A stretch of DNA of 64,000 nt. It comes from Sphingomonas faeni. GTDB lineage: Bacteria > Pseudomonadota > Alphaproteobacteria > Sphingomonadales > Sphingomonadaceae. Below are positions 1 through 8,749 of this stretch, piece by piece; the first letter of the stretch is position 1, and every line of letters starts with the position of its first letter. A program made the position numbers and the translations under genes. The stretch lies in contig NZ_JANBVH010000006.1 in assembly GCF_024273235.1 (NCBI RefSeq), forward strand, positions 62,001 to 126,000, read 5' to 3'. Under the pieces are notes generated by a model. That model was not told the origin of the DNA. It searched no databases and saw only the letters and a list, made by a program, of their open reading frames with translations.

Positions 1-294
1 CAGCGCGGAGCAGGCCCCGACCGCAACGCCGTCGCTATCGGCCGTATCGCGCAGGCTGGCGGCGACACGGTCGAGCCAGGGCCAGCGATCCTGGTCGTCG
101 AGTGGCTGCCCCGCCCGCATCTTCGCGACGCTTTGCGGCGTATGGAAGGCGTCTCCTTCGAGGAATCGGCATCCGAGACGTGCGGCCAGCGCGGCCCCGA
201 TCGTCGATTTGCCACTGCCGCTGACCCCCATGACGACGATCGCATAACGGGCTGCGGCGGATGGCATTCGTACTGTTTCGTCGAGGGAAGACAC
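1..294 (-). CDS. gntK: Gluconokinase, 5' part only (runs off the window)
   Basis: Gluconokinase phosphorylates D-gluconate with ATP to 6-phosphogluconate, which feeds the Entner-Doudoroff and pentose phosphate routes. The visible N-terminal 98 codons hold a P-loop GVSGSGKST (residues 23-31), the GDAFHTPQSVAKM substrate segment and a GACSAL motif typical of the family; the other half lies left of the window. I chose the GTG at 294 because GGAGAG lies about 5 nt upstream. An in-frame ATG at 267 would give a protein starting MPSAAARYAIVVMG. The neighbouring lactonase-family gene and polysaccharide-active protein fit a glucose/gluconate context. Confidence 0.88.
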   Translation of the reverse strand, partial: MSSLDETVRMPSAAARYAIVVMGVSGSGKSTIGAALAARLGCRFLEGDAFHTPQSVAKMRAGQPLDDQDRWPWLDRVAASLRDTADSDGVAVGACSAL

Positions 295-454
295 GGGCTC
301 TCCATGGCAGGACGGGGTCGGTCGGTATCATCAGACGCGCGCCGCGGGTCCCTCTATCCGGGAAACGCGGTGCGCCGCCTATTACGACCTTGGTCGTGAT
401 CGTCCGTGATGGACGGATGCCCTATTCGAAACGACCGATGCAGGAGTCCGTTTC

Positions 455-3400
455 ATGATCCACGCCCAGCCAGCGAATACGCGCGGTATCGCGGTCCTTG
501 CCGCCGCCCTGGCGATCACGTGGGCGCCGGCATCGGCATCGGCATCGGCATCTGCCGAGTCGCGCTCGGCGTTCCTGACCGCACCCGCCGATCCCCGCGC
601 GGTGACGGTGCGTGGGCAAGGCAACGGCGTGGCCGACGATACCGCGGCGCTCCAGCGTGCGATCGATGCCGCGGCGAGTGCCAAGGGCGGCGAGGGGATC
701 GTCTTCCTCCCCGCCGGCCGCTACCGGATATCGCGGACGGTCTTCATCTGGCCGGGCGTCCGCCTGTTCGGGATCGGCAAGACGCGGCCGGTGATCACGC
801 TCGGTGCGGCGACCCCCGGCTTCCAGACCGGCGTGGCGAACATGCTGTTCTTCACCGGCTCGCGTGCCGATAGCCGCGCTGCACCGCCGAAGGTACCGGT
901 GCCGCCGCCGACCAGCGTGCCGTTCGATGCGACGATCGGCGATGCGAACTCCGGCACCTTCTATTCGGCGATGAGCAACGTCGATTTCGAGATCGGCGAC
1001 GGCAACCCCGCCGCGACCGCGGTGCGCTTCCACTTGGCGCAGCACGCGTATCTCAGCCATATCGACTTCCATATCGGATCGGGGCTCGCCGGCATCTATC
1101 AGGTCGGCAATGTCGGCCAGGACCTGCGGTTCTTCGGCGGTCGCTACGGTATTCTCGCCGAAAAGACCTCGCCCGCGTGGCAATACACGCTGCTCGATTC
1201 GACGTTCGACGGGCAGCGCGACGCGGCGATCCGCGAGCACGAGGCCGGGCTGACGCTGGTCAACACCAGCATCCGCAACGTGCCGGTCGGGATCGAGATC
1301 GACCGCGGCTATGGCGACTGGCTGTGGGGCAGGGACGTACGGTTCGAGAACGTCTCCAAGGCCGCGATCGTCATCAGCAACGAGGATAATGCCTACACGC
1401 AGATCGGCTTCGAAAACGCGACTGCCAGCGGCGTGCCGGTGTTCGCCCGGTTCCGCGACAGCGGGAAGACGTTGGCGGGATCGGGCGCGAAATACCGGGT
1501 CAAGGCGTTCTCCTACGGCCTGATGCTGCCCGGACTGGGCGCGCCGGGCGTTTACGAGACGCGCGTCGATGCCGCACCGATCGCGGTGATGCCCAAGCGG
1601 GTGGAGCCCGCGATCCGGTCGCTGCCGCCGGTCGCGCAGTGGTTCGACGTACGCAGCGCGGGCGCGAAGGGCGACAACGCCAGCGACGACACGATGGCGA
1701 TCCAGACCGCGATCGATACGCACCGCGTCGTGTACTTCCCGAGCGGCTTCTACCGCGTCTCGAACACGCTCAGATTGCGGCCGGACAGCGTGTTGATCGG
1801 CCTCCACCCCGACCTGACGCAGATCGTGCTCGCCGACGATACGCCTGCCTTCCGCGGCATCGGTCGGGCCAAGGGGCTGGTCGAGAGCGCGAAGGGCGGC
1901 GATGCGATCGTATCGGGCATCGGCCTGTTCACCGGTGGCGTGAACCCGCGCGCGACTGCGCTGCTGTGGAAGGCTGGCGCGAAGTCGCTGGTCGACGATG
2001 TGCGGTTCCATGGCGGGCACGGCTCCAACGGCCCCGACGGCGTGCGCATCGATCCCTACAACGCCAACCACACCGCCGACGCCGATCCCCGCAAACGCTG
2101 GGACGGGCAATATGCCAGCCTGTCGGTCACCGATGGCGGGGGCGGCACGTTCAGCAATCTCTGGACGCCCAACACCTTCGCCGCAGCAGGGCTCCACGTC
2201 TCGAACACGAGCACGCCGGGCCACGTGTACGAGATGTCCGCGGAGCATCATATGCGCGCCGAGATCGTACTGGACGGCGTGAAGAACTGGGAGTTCCTCG
2301 CGCCACAGACCGAGGAGGAAGCGGGCGAGAGCCGGAATGCGGTGTCGATCGAAGTGCGCAATTCGAGCAACATCCTGTTCGCCAACTATCACGGCTACCG
2401 CGTCACCCGCTCGCTCCAACCCGCACCAAGCGCAGTCAGACTCTATAATTCCGACGATATCCGCTTTCGCAACGTCCATGTGAACGCGGAGAGCGGACTG
2501 CCGTTCTGCGACGCGGAGGGGTGCAGCACGGATCTGCGCGCGAGCAAATTTCCCTACGAGAACGCGGTCCAGGACATGACCACGGGCCTTGAGGTGCGCG
2601 AGCGGGAGTTCGCCGTGCTCGACGTGAAGCGCGGCGCCACACCGGTCGCGACCGTGGGCGGCCCCGTCGTGCGGAAGCTGCAGGACGGCTTCTACTCGAT
2701 CGCCGGCGCGGCGGTGGATGCGAAGGGCAAGCTCTACTTCGTCGAGCACGATACCCATCGCATCTATGGTTGGTCGGCGGACGAGGGGCTGTCTGTCGCC
2801 GGCGACGCACCGGTCGATCCGGTCAATCTCGCGGTCGATCGATCGGGCGGTCTGATGGTGCTGTCGTCGGATGGTGCGGCGGGCACGGTCTACAGCCTGA
2901 AGCCGGGTGATCCCGACAGTCTCGCGGTGATCGCACCAACCCCGGTCGCGACGCACCGCAGTGCGAGCGTGGCGGTGCCGGGGAATTATTGGGTGAATGG
3001 CGAGTTCAAGGACCAGATCGATCCGGCGACCTACCAGTTCACCACGCTCGGCAAGATGTTCGCGCGCGACATGGCCGTACCCAAGGCGCGCGAATATGTG
3101 TCGCCCGACGGATCGCTCGTCATGCCGGCCTATCGCACCGTCCAGCAGGGCCCGCCGAACCATCTCGGCTGGCGCTTCTCCGATGCGCTCGACACCTCCG
3201 GCTTCGTCAAGGCCAGGCCCGGCACGCGCGTGTTCGTCAGCAACGGCTCCGAGGCGAAGACCTATAGCGGGCTGCTCGGCGCAGGCGGCAGCGTCACCGG
3301 CCTGAAGCCGTTCGCCAATCGCGGCGGCGAGAGCGTCGCGGTCGGACCGGACGGACGCGTCTATCTGGCCAACGGGCAGGTCTTCGTCCACGCCGCCGAT

Positions 3401-3520
3401 GGCCGCGAGACCGGGCGGATCGACGTGCCCGAACGCCCATTGCAACTGATTTTCGGCGGCGCCGACGGACGGACGCTGTTCATCCTCACGCACCACGCGC
3501 TTTACGCCGTCGAGCCCTGA
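455..3520 (+). CDS. Secreted double beta-helix (pectate-lyase-3 / GH55-like) protein with C-terminal beta-propeller
   Basis: This 1021-residue exported protein has a signal peptide (about residues 1-36) that ends in an Ala-Ser run coded by a CATCGG repeat. Two pectate-lyase-3-type right-handed beta-helix modules follow, from about residues 45 and 395. Each opens with the usual G-x-GD/ADDT-xAIQxAID pattern (GNGVADDTAALQRAID; GAKGDNASDDTMAIQTAID). This tandem arrangement is characteristic of GH55 exo-beta-1,3-glucanases. From about residue 740 the sequence turns into NHL/SMP-30-like propeller repeats (AAVDAKGKLYFVEHDTHRIYGW, VAVGPDGRVYLA). I infer polysaccharide binding or cleavage outside the cytoplasm. 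The exact substrate cannot be read from the sequence, and I did not identify catalytic residues with certainty. Confidence 0.8.
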   Translation: MIHAQPANTRGIAVLAAALAITWAPASASASASAESRSAFLTAPADPRAVTVRGQGNGVADDTAALQRAIDAAASAKGGEGIVFLPAGRYRISRTVFIWPGVRLFGIGKTRPVITLGAATPGFQTGVANMLFFTGSRADSRAAPPKVPVPPPTSVPFDATIGDANSGTFYSAMSNVDFEIGDGNPAATAVRFHLAQHAYLSHIDFHIGSGLAGIYQVGNVGQDLRFFGGRYGILAEKTSPAWQYTLLDSTFDGQRDAAIREHEAGLTLVNTSIRNVPVGIEIDRGYGDWLWGRDVRFENVSKAAIVISNEDNAYTQIGFENATASGVPVFARFRDSGKTLAGSGAKYRVKAFSYGLMLPGLGAPGVYETRVDAAPIAVMPKRVEPAIRSLPPVAQWFDVRSAGAKGDNASDDTMAIQTAIDTHRVVYFPSGFYRVSNTLRLRPDSVLIGLHPDLTQIVLADDTPAFRGIGRAKGLVESAKGGDAIVSGIGLFTGGVNPRATALLWKAGAKSLVDDVRFHGGHGSNGPDGVRIDPYNANHTADADPRKRWDGQYASLSVTDGGGGTFSNLWTPNTFAAAGLHVSNTSTPGHVYEMSAEHHMRAEIVLDGVKNWEFLAPQTEEEAGESRNAVSIEVRNSSNILFANYHGYRVTRSLQPAPSAVRLYNSDDIRFRNVHVNAESGLPFCDAEGCSTDLRASKFPYENAVQDMTTGLEVREREFAVLDVKRGATPVATVGGPVVRKLQDGFYSIAGAAVDAKGKLYFVEHDTHRIYGWSADEGLSVAGDAPVDPVNLAVDRSGGLMVLSSDGAAGTVYSLKPGDPDSLAVIAPTPVATHRSASVAVPGNYWVNGEFKDQIDPATYQFTTLGKMFARDMAVPKAREYVSPDGSLVMPAYRTVQQGPPNHLGWRFSDALDTSGFVKARPGTRVFVSNGSEAKTYSGLLGAGGSVTGLKPFANRGGESVAVGPDGRVYLANGQVFVHAADGRETGRIDVPERPLQLIFGGADGRTLFILTHHALYAVEP

Positions 3521-3624
3521 CCGCGCGACCAGCCAAAGCCGCGCTTCGGCGCACGCCGCGTTGCCTCCGCGTCGGGCATGACGCATGAACCGCCATCGAT
3601 GCCGCTGCTAGCCGAGGACCGACG

Positions 3625-4737
3625 ATGATCGACTGGACGACGACACGACGGTCCGCCCTCGCCGGAATGGCGGCGACGATCGCCTTCCCGGCGGTCGCCA
3701 GGCGGTCCGCATCGGGTGCAGTCACGCTGATCGCCGGGACGTACGCGCGCGAGGGCGGCAAGGGCTTGTACCCGGTCGAGTATGATCCGCGCCGAGACCA
3801 ATGGCAGGTCGGAGCACCAGTCGCCGGGATCGCGGACGCCTCGTTCGGCGCCGGTGGTGGCCCGGGCGGTGCCTATTACCTCGTTCGCGAAAATGCGGCC
3901 GGCGAGATTGCGGCCTACGCGCCGGGCTGGACACGGCGCGGCATCGTGCCGACCGCTGGCGCCGATCCTTGCTATGTCGCGATCGACCGGACCAGCGCGT
4001 GCCTTGCGATCGCCAACTATTCGAGCGGCAGCGTCTCCTTCTGCCAGCTCGACCGACGGACCGGCGTGCCCGGTCAGCCGACGCTGTTCCGCCATACCGG
4101 CAGCGGCCCGAACCATGATCGGCAGGACGGACCGCACGCGCACTGGGTCGGGTTCAGCCCGGATCGGCGCTGGCTGCATTCGGTCGATCTCGGCGCGGAC
4201 GCGATCTTCGCCTATCGCTTCGATCCGCGCGCGCGGACACTCGTGGAGCCGGTGGTTGCATGGCGCGCGCCGGCAGGCGCCGGGCCGCGGCATCTCGTGC
4301 GCCACCCGACGCGCCCGATCGCCTATGTCGTCTGCGAGATGTCGAACACGCTGATCATGCTCGACGCAGGCGCGGACGGGCGGTTCGTCACGCGGCACAG
4401 CGTCTCCACGCTGCCGGCCGGGCATCGCGGCGCGTCGCAGGCCGCGCATATTGCGATCGACCGCGCCGGACGGCGGATCTACGTCTCGAACCGTGGGCAT
4501 GACAGCCTCGCGGTGTTCGCGCTCGATTCCGCGGGCGTGCCAAGCCCGCTCCAGCACATCGCGAGCGGTGGCAACTGGCCCCGCGCGTTCCTGCTGCTCG
4601 ATGCGCAGCGGCGGCTGGTGGTCGCCAACGAGCGCTCCGGCACGGTCGCGATCTTCAAGGTCGAGAGCGACGGCCGGCTGACCGCCACCAGGCAGACGCT
4701 GGCGGTGCCCGGCGTGGTGTTTCTCGACCAGGTCTGA
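3625..4737 (+). CDS. Lactonase-family seven-bladed beta-propeller protein, Tat-exported
   Basis: The 370-residue protein belongs to the 6-phosphogluconolactonase-like (YbhE/Pgl) lactonase family. It has repeated propeller blades such as YVSNRGHDSLAVFALD and VVANERSGTVAIFKVESDGRL, and the family motif GSGPNHDRQDGPHAHWVGF. The N-terminus MIDWTTTRRSALAGMAA carries twin arginines at residues 8-9 before a hydrophobic stretch, so export by Tat is likely and a periplasmic lactone is a better guess than cytosolic 6-phosphogluconolactone. It lies 104 nt after the beta-helix gene on the same strand, possibly co-transcribed. With the gluconokinase nearby it may hydrolyse gluconolactone, but that is inference. 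Confidence 0.8.
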   Translation: MIDWTTTRRSALAGMAATIAFPAVARRSASGAVTLIAGTYAREGGKGLYPVEYDPRRDQWQVGAPVAGIADASFGAGGGPGGAYYLVRENAAGEIAAYAPGWTRRGIVPTAGADPCYVAIDRTSACLAIANYSSGSVSFCQLDRRTGVPGQPTLFRHTGSGPNHDRQDGPHAHWVGFSPDRRWLHSVDLGADAIFAYRFDPRARTLVEPVVAWRAPAGAGPRHLVRHPTRPIAYVVCEMSNTLIMLDAGADGRFVTRHSVSTLPAGHRGASQAAHIAIDRAGRRIYVSNRGHDSLAVFALDSAGVPSPLQHIASGGNWPRAFLLLDAQRRLVVANERSGTVAIFKVESDGRLTATRQTLAVPGVVFLDQV

Positions 4738-4764
4738 CGCACCGCGCGACGCCAGCTTGCGCGG

Positions 4765-6339
4765 TCAGGGCCGGCGGTTCTCGAGCAGGGGAACCGCGGC
4801 CTCGTAGCGCGCCTGATCGGTAAACGGCTCCGCGCGCGTCTGCACATCGACGGTCTGCCGCATGATCGCGCCATTGCCGGGCGATGCGACGGGCCAGGTC
4901 GGCAGGCCGGTCACGTTCGGGTTGCCGGTCTTGATGAACGCCGCGAAATAGCCCTGGAAAACCGCGGATATGCGCCGATCGTTCGCGGTCCACGCATAGG
5001 CCGGGTTCGTATCGAGATTGCCGAGCGCATATTCGATCTCGGCACTGTGCACCGCGCCCATCGGCGGAACCTCGGGGTTGGTCAGCGGTGGCAGCGCCGC
5101 GGGCCTGGGATGCGAGAAATGGTAATAATAGGTCGGCTGCCGGGTCCGGCGATGCAGGTCGAACCACTTCCAGGTCGATGCGCCGAGGAACGTGTCGCTC
5201 GCCAGCTTCGTCGCAGCGGCCGGCACCTCCGCATCGGTCCGCGCCGGGTACAGCGCGAACAGGGCATCGGCATCGGTGTAGAGCCGGGCGATACCGGCGC
5301 GGTAATTTGCGACCGTCGGCGGCTGGCCATTCAGGACGCCGGTCCAACTGCCCTCCTGCGAATTCGACCCCACCAGCAACGGTACGCTCGCCGCTCGTCC
5401 TGCTGCATAGGTGTCGATCGGCGCCTCGGTGAGGAACTGGCCGTCGACGATGAAGTCCGCGCGGAGGCGCTGGGTCCCCTGCGCGGCGAGCAATGCGTCG
5501 GCCGGCATCGCGCGGAGGTCTGCGATCGAATTCGCACCCGCCGCGCGCACGAATGCGTCACCATTCGCGGTCGCCTGCGCCAGCGACTTGGGGCGGAAGC
5601 TCGGCGGCATCACCCCGCCGCTCTCGCCGATCGCGCCGGCGAACTGCGTGCGGGTCAGCGGCGAGGTCATCAGCACGCTGACCGACATCGATCCGGCGCT
5701 TTCCCCGCCGATCGTGATACGGGCCGGGTCGCCTCCGAATGCGGCGGCGTTGCGACGGACCCAGGCTAGCGCAGCGGCCTGATCGAGCAGGCCGTAATTG
5801 CCCGCGGTGTGCGTCGGCGATTCCGCGACGAGGTCGCTGGTCGCGAGGAAGCCGAATGCGCCCAGCCGGTAGTTGATCGTCACGACGACGATGCCCTGCC
5901 GCGCCAGTGCTGCGCCGTCATAGCGGCGTTCTGACCCATCGCCCGCGATCGCGCCGCCGCCGTGGATGTAGAACAGCACGGGAAGCTTCGCGCCGGGTTT
6001 CGTACCGGCCGGCGCCCACACGTTCAGCGTCAGGCAGTCCTCGGCGATGCCGGGCGAGCGAAACTTCATGTCGGCGAACAAGGGTTGTTGCATGCAGCGT
6101 GCACCGAATGCGTCCGCCTTTCGCACGCCGCTCCACCGAGCGGCAGGCTTCGGTGGTTGCCACCTGAGCGCGCCGATCGGCGGCGCGGCATAGGGAATGC
6201 CGAGATACGCATCGACGCCGGTCGGGGCAGCGATGCGCGTGCCTGCGATCGTACCGGTATCGACCTGCGCCCGCTGCGCGACCGCGATCGCCGGTATCGC
6301 GATTAGTCCGAGCGTTAAAGCCGTCGATATCCGCCGCAT
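4765..6339 (-). CDS. Type-B carboxylesterase / lipase family protein, secreted
   Basis: A 524-residue alpha/beta hydrolase of the carboxylesterase type B (COesterase) family, which hydrolyses carboxylic esters. It shows the oxyanion-hole HGGG (126-129), the nucleophile elbow GGESAGS with Ser214, and the C-terminal HSAEIEYALGN segment that usually carries the catalytic His. Residues 1-21 form a cleavable signal peptide ending AVA-Q. The reading frame stays open to 6552, but the start at 6339 is preferred because GGAGG lies 5 nt upstream and the signal peptide begins there. It converges with the lactonase gene (27-nt gap). Its substrate is unknown; removing acyl groups from polysaccharide would suit the neighbours. 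Confidence 0.88.
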   Translation of the reverse strand: MRRISTALTLGLIAIPAIAVAQRAQVDTGTIAGTRIAAPTGVDAYLGIPYAAPPIGALRWQPPKPAARWSGVRKADAFGARCMQQPLFADMKFRSPGIAEDCLTLNVWAPAGTKPGAKLPVLFYIHGGGAIAGDGSERRYDGAALARQGIVVVTINYRLGAFGFLATSDLVAESPTHTAGNYGLLDQAAALAWVRRNAAAFGGDPARITIGGESAGSMSVSVLMTSPLTRTQFAGAIGESGGVMPPSFRPKSLAQATANGDAFVRAAGANSIADLRAMPADALLAAQGTQRLRADFIVDGQFLTEAPIDTYAAGRAASVPLLVGSNSQEGSWTGVLNGQPPTVANYRAGIARLYTDADALFALYPARTDAEVPAAATKLASDTFLGASTWKWFDLHRRTRQPTYYYHFSHPRPAALPPLTNPEVPPMGAVHSAEIEYALGNLDTNPAYAWTANDRRISAVFQGYFAAFIKTGNPNVTGLPTWPVASPGNGAIMRQTVDVQTRAEPFTDQARYEAAVPLLENRRP

Positions 6340-6625
6340 GCCAACCTCCATGTCCGATTGCCCTACAGCGTCGCAGCTTGCGGCGTTCGTGCCAAGGTCC
6401 GGGCTATCCGCCAGGCGCGTAGAGACGATTTGCCGATCGACGCCGACATCGTCGCTCCGGTCGGTAGCGTAGCCTGGAAGGACCTGGGGCCGATCGACAT
6501 TCCGTTCAGCGCGACAAATCTGCTTTGTTTTCCGGCATCCACGGTTCCGCAAAATCGATAGAATTCGGCTTGCGGAACGGTGGACCCCGGAACCAGTCGG
6601 TGACTATACCTTTCGCGTATGTCGC

Positions 6626-6716
6626 CGTCATTCCCGCGCAGGCGGGAACCCATAATGGCAAGCCTTGCGGCAATATCGCCGACGCATGAGCACATGGGGC
6701 CTCCGCGGGGATGACG
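6626..6716. repeat. Intergenic palindromic repeat, family D copy 1
   Basis: The arms CGTCATTCCCGCGCAGGCGG and CCTCCGCGGGGATGACG bracket a non-matching centre. A second copy is at 16520-16615. The copy lies in the 491-nt gap between the esterase start (6339) and the exonuclease stop (6831), both minus-strand genes. I see no gene in the rest of that gap. Confidence 0.75.
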
Positions 6717-6830
6717 ATGGTTACATGTCGGATGGGGACAACTACCGAACCAGTCCGGCGTGACGAAGCAACTTGGCCACTGCCGCGCTACCACCAAACT
6801 GAATGTCGATCGTCCCTAAGTGTGCCGATG

Positions 6831-7706
6831 CTATTCGGCAGCCGTCGGTGCCACCTCGGGCAACGCGAGATCCTGTTCCGAGACGATCCGGATTTTGCCT
6901 CCGAGGCGGCGATATTGCTCGGCCCGGCGATACGCGCCGCTGTTGCGGATCGAATAGGCGAACGGCGCGCGCCCGGCGATCACCAGCGCGGTCGTGGTGT
7001 TGCCGACCGCCGACACGATCCGGCCTCCCAGCGCGGCGATCCGGCAGGCCAGCGCACCATCGCGCGGCTCGCCCAGGATTGCGATCCGTTCGCCGCTGAG
7101 CGGTCCAGAGGGTGCGGGCCGCGGGGCGGGACCGGGCTTGCGCGGCGGGGCGAGCCATTCGTCAAGCGCGATGCCGGTATGGTCGATCGCCTTGACGATC
7201 ACCCAGCCGGCCGCGCGTGCATCGCTGAGCGCGTCGTGATGCTTGTGCGGGATCCCCAGATATTGCGCGAGGCCGCCGAGGCGGTGGCTCGGCAGGTCGG
7301 GCCAGGCGCGCTGCGCGACCCGGACGCTGTCGAGCCACCGAGTCTCGATGGCCGGGCGGTCATGCACGCGGCAGGCTGCTGCGAGCGCGCCCTTGTCGAA
7401 ATAGGAATGCGCGACCGTCGTCCTTCCCGACAGATGGCCGTGGACGATGTCGTGGACGTCGGCGAATGTCGGCTGGCCGACGACGTGATGCTCGGCGATC
7501 CCGTGGATCCGCGTGTTGAACAGGTGGAATTCGTCGCGCGGGTCGACCAGCGTCTCGTAGTCGAAGATCTCGCGCCCGTCGCGAAAGCCGACAATGCCGA
7601 TCTGGCAGATGCTGCTGACCCGCGAACACGCGGTCTCGACGTCGATCACCACGAAATCGGGGGGCAGGGTGTCGGCGGGGTCGGAGCGCATCGCGGTCGA
7701 GAGCAT
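6831..7706 (-). CDS. DnaQ-like 3'-5' exonuclease with C-terminal BRCT domain
   Basis: The 291-residue protein has an N-terminal DEDDh exonuclease domain (FVVIDVETA at 18-26; HDALSDARAAG holding the late His and Asp) and a BRCT-like domain near residues 205-285 (GERIAILGEP, IAALGGRIV, NTTTALVIAGRAP, KIRIVSEQDL). This layout resembles stand-alone epsilon-like exonucleases thought to act in DNA repair rather than the replicative proofreading subunit. The frame is open farther up to 7790, but that part overlaps tRNA-Arg. I chose the ATG at 7706, with GGAGG just upstream, which starts MLSTAMRSDPADTLPP. Confidence 0.87.
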   Translation of the reverse strand: MLSTAMRSDPADTLPPDFVVIDVETACSRVSSICQIGIVGFRDGREIFDYETLVDPRDEFHLFNTRIHGIAEHHVVGQPTFADVHDIVHGHLSGRTTVAHSYFDKGALAAACRVHDRPAIETRWLDSVRVAQRAWPDLPSHRLGGLAQYLGIPHKHHDALSDARAAGWVIVKAIDHTGIALDEWLAPPRKPGPAPRPAPSGPLSGERIAILGEPRDGALACRIAALGGRIVSAVGNTTTALVIAGRAPFAYSIRNSGAYRRAEQYRRLGGKIRIVSEQDLALPEVAPTAAE

Positions 7707-7764
7707 CCTGCCTCCATGCACGCATGTGCCGGACGGATAAACACCTTTGACCGCAACGAAAAGC

Positions 7765-7841
7765 TGGTGCCCCCGGCGAGATTTGAACACGCGGCCTACG
7801 GTTTAGGAAACCGTCGCTCTATCCGGCTGAGCTACGGGGGC
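7765..7841 (-). tRNA. tRNA-Arg (anticodon CCU)
   Basis: A 77-nt cloverleaf includes an encoded CCA end. The acceptor stem is GCCCCCG/CGGGGGC and the D arm is GCTC...GAGC. The anticodon stem is ACGGT/ACCGT with loop TTCCTAA, which reads CCU for AGG codons. The T loop is TTCAAAT, with one T-T mismatch in the T stem. It lies 59 nt upstream of the exonuclease start, same strand. Confidence 0.95.
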
Positions 7842-7985
7842 ATCGTCGGCGCATTACGCCGGTCGGGGGGGACGATCAAGCTCGGGTGAGCGTGGAAAGC
7901 TCGGGGCTTGCGTCCGGTCGGTCGGCATGGTGCCGGACCCTTAGCGGAGACTTCCTACCGTCGAAGGGCCGATCACGATCGAGGT

Positions 7986-8068
7986 GCGATGAAAATCGCG
8001 GTCGGGTTGCGATTAAGATCGCGGTCGGGTTGCGATCAAGATCGCGGTCGGGGAGCGATCAAGGGCGA
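7986..8068. repeat. 23-bp tandem repeat, three full units plus a partial
   Basis: Units start at 7986, 8009, 8032 and 8055, each reading roughly GCGATNAARATCGCGGTCGGGTT with a few substitutions; the fourth is cut short near 8068. It lies in the 277-nt gap between tRNA-Arg and the SWIB gene, about 145 bp upstream of the tRNA in its direction of transcription. Nothing else is recognisable in the gap. Confidence 0.85.
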
Positions 8069-8118
8069 CGGGTATCGCTGTCGATGCCCCGTCGCCGCTT
8101 GCCGTGCAGTGCGGGCGG

Positions 8119-8379
8119 TTAGGCCTTGACGTGCTGCGAGATGTACTTGTTCATCTCGAACATCGTGCACTTGTCACGCCCGAAGACCTTCTTCAGCTTC
8201 TCGTCAGCCAGAATCTCGCGCTTGTTCTCGGGATTCTGCAGGTTGTGAGCCTTGATGTAGACCCACACCTTGCTGATCACTTCGCTGCGCGGCAGCTTGT
8301 CGTTGCCGACGATCTCGCCGAGCTCGGGAGAGGGCTGGACGGGGGCGTGGATGCCGCCGGTCTTGGGAGCTGTAGCCAT
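8119..8379 (-). CDS. SWIB/MDM2 domain-containing protein
   Basis: The 86-residue protein is almost entirely one SWIB/MDM2 domain, with the hallmarks LPRSEVISKVWVYIKAHNLQ, NKREILADEKLKKVFG and CTMFEMNKYISQHV. SWIB domains are best known from eukaryotic chromatin remodellers; short bacterial versions occur in chlamydiae and several alphaproteobacteria, with unclear roles, possibly on DNA or topoisomerase. The start at 8379 is chosen because AGGAAGG lies 7 nt upstream; an ATG 6 nt earlier is too close to it. It follows the DUF2945 gene on the same strand by 47 nt, so the two may form an operon. Confidence 0.9.
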   Translation of the reverse strand: MATAPKTGGIHAPVQPSPELGEIVGNDKLPRSEVISKVWVYIKAHNLQNPENKREILADEKLKKVFGRDKCTMFEMNKYISQHVKA

Positions 8380-8426
8380 AAGCATTCCTTCCTGTTGCGC
8401 GCGTGCGTTAGGCACTGCGCGCGTGG

Positions 8427-8630
8427 TCACGCCTTGGTGAGCGCGTCCGCCTTGTGCGCTGCCTTGCCGCCCTTGTCACTCCTTACGATGAACTGCGGCT
8501 CCTCCTTGGAGGCCTTTACGGTGTGGCCCTTGATCTTCGTGTCGGTCGTCTGCTTCTTCTCGACCGTGCCGTGCGCCTCGCCGCCGTGCGATTTCCAGGT
8601 GACCTCGTCGCCCTTCTTCGGATCTTTCAT
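8427..8630 (-). CDS. DUF2945 (TUDOR-like, hypervirulence-associated) small protein
   Basis: A 67-residue basic protein starting [21 protein letters not shown], with the KKGDxVxWxxHGG...GTVxKK pattern of DUF2945, a small TUDOR-like beta-barrel family common in soil bacteria and fungi. The open frame runs upstream to 8783, but the start at 8630 has GGAG about 9 nt before it and fits the family length. The function is unknown. Its divergent neighbour is the formaldehyde dehydrogenase, 119 nt away. Confidence 0.85.
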   Translation of the reverse strand: MKDPKKGDEVTWKSHGGEAHGTVEKKQTTDTKIKGHTVKASKEEPQFIVRSDKGGKAAHKADALTKA

Positions 8631-8749
8631 CGCGCCATCTCCTTGAAATTCAAGGATCAAGCGACCGAGCGGCACTTTGGTTGCATCGGCTGCGCCTTGC
8701 GGAGGCGAAGCCGCGAAGGCATCAGGGCGGCAATCAAGGAGACCGATCG

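Noticed and set aside
422..3586. 1054-codon minus-strand ORF opposite the beta-helix gene
   Set aside because: It is a mirror frame of a high-GC gene: His/Arg/Asp-rich composition, no domain, and full overlap with a gene that has a signal peptide and clear repeats.
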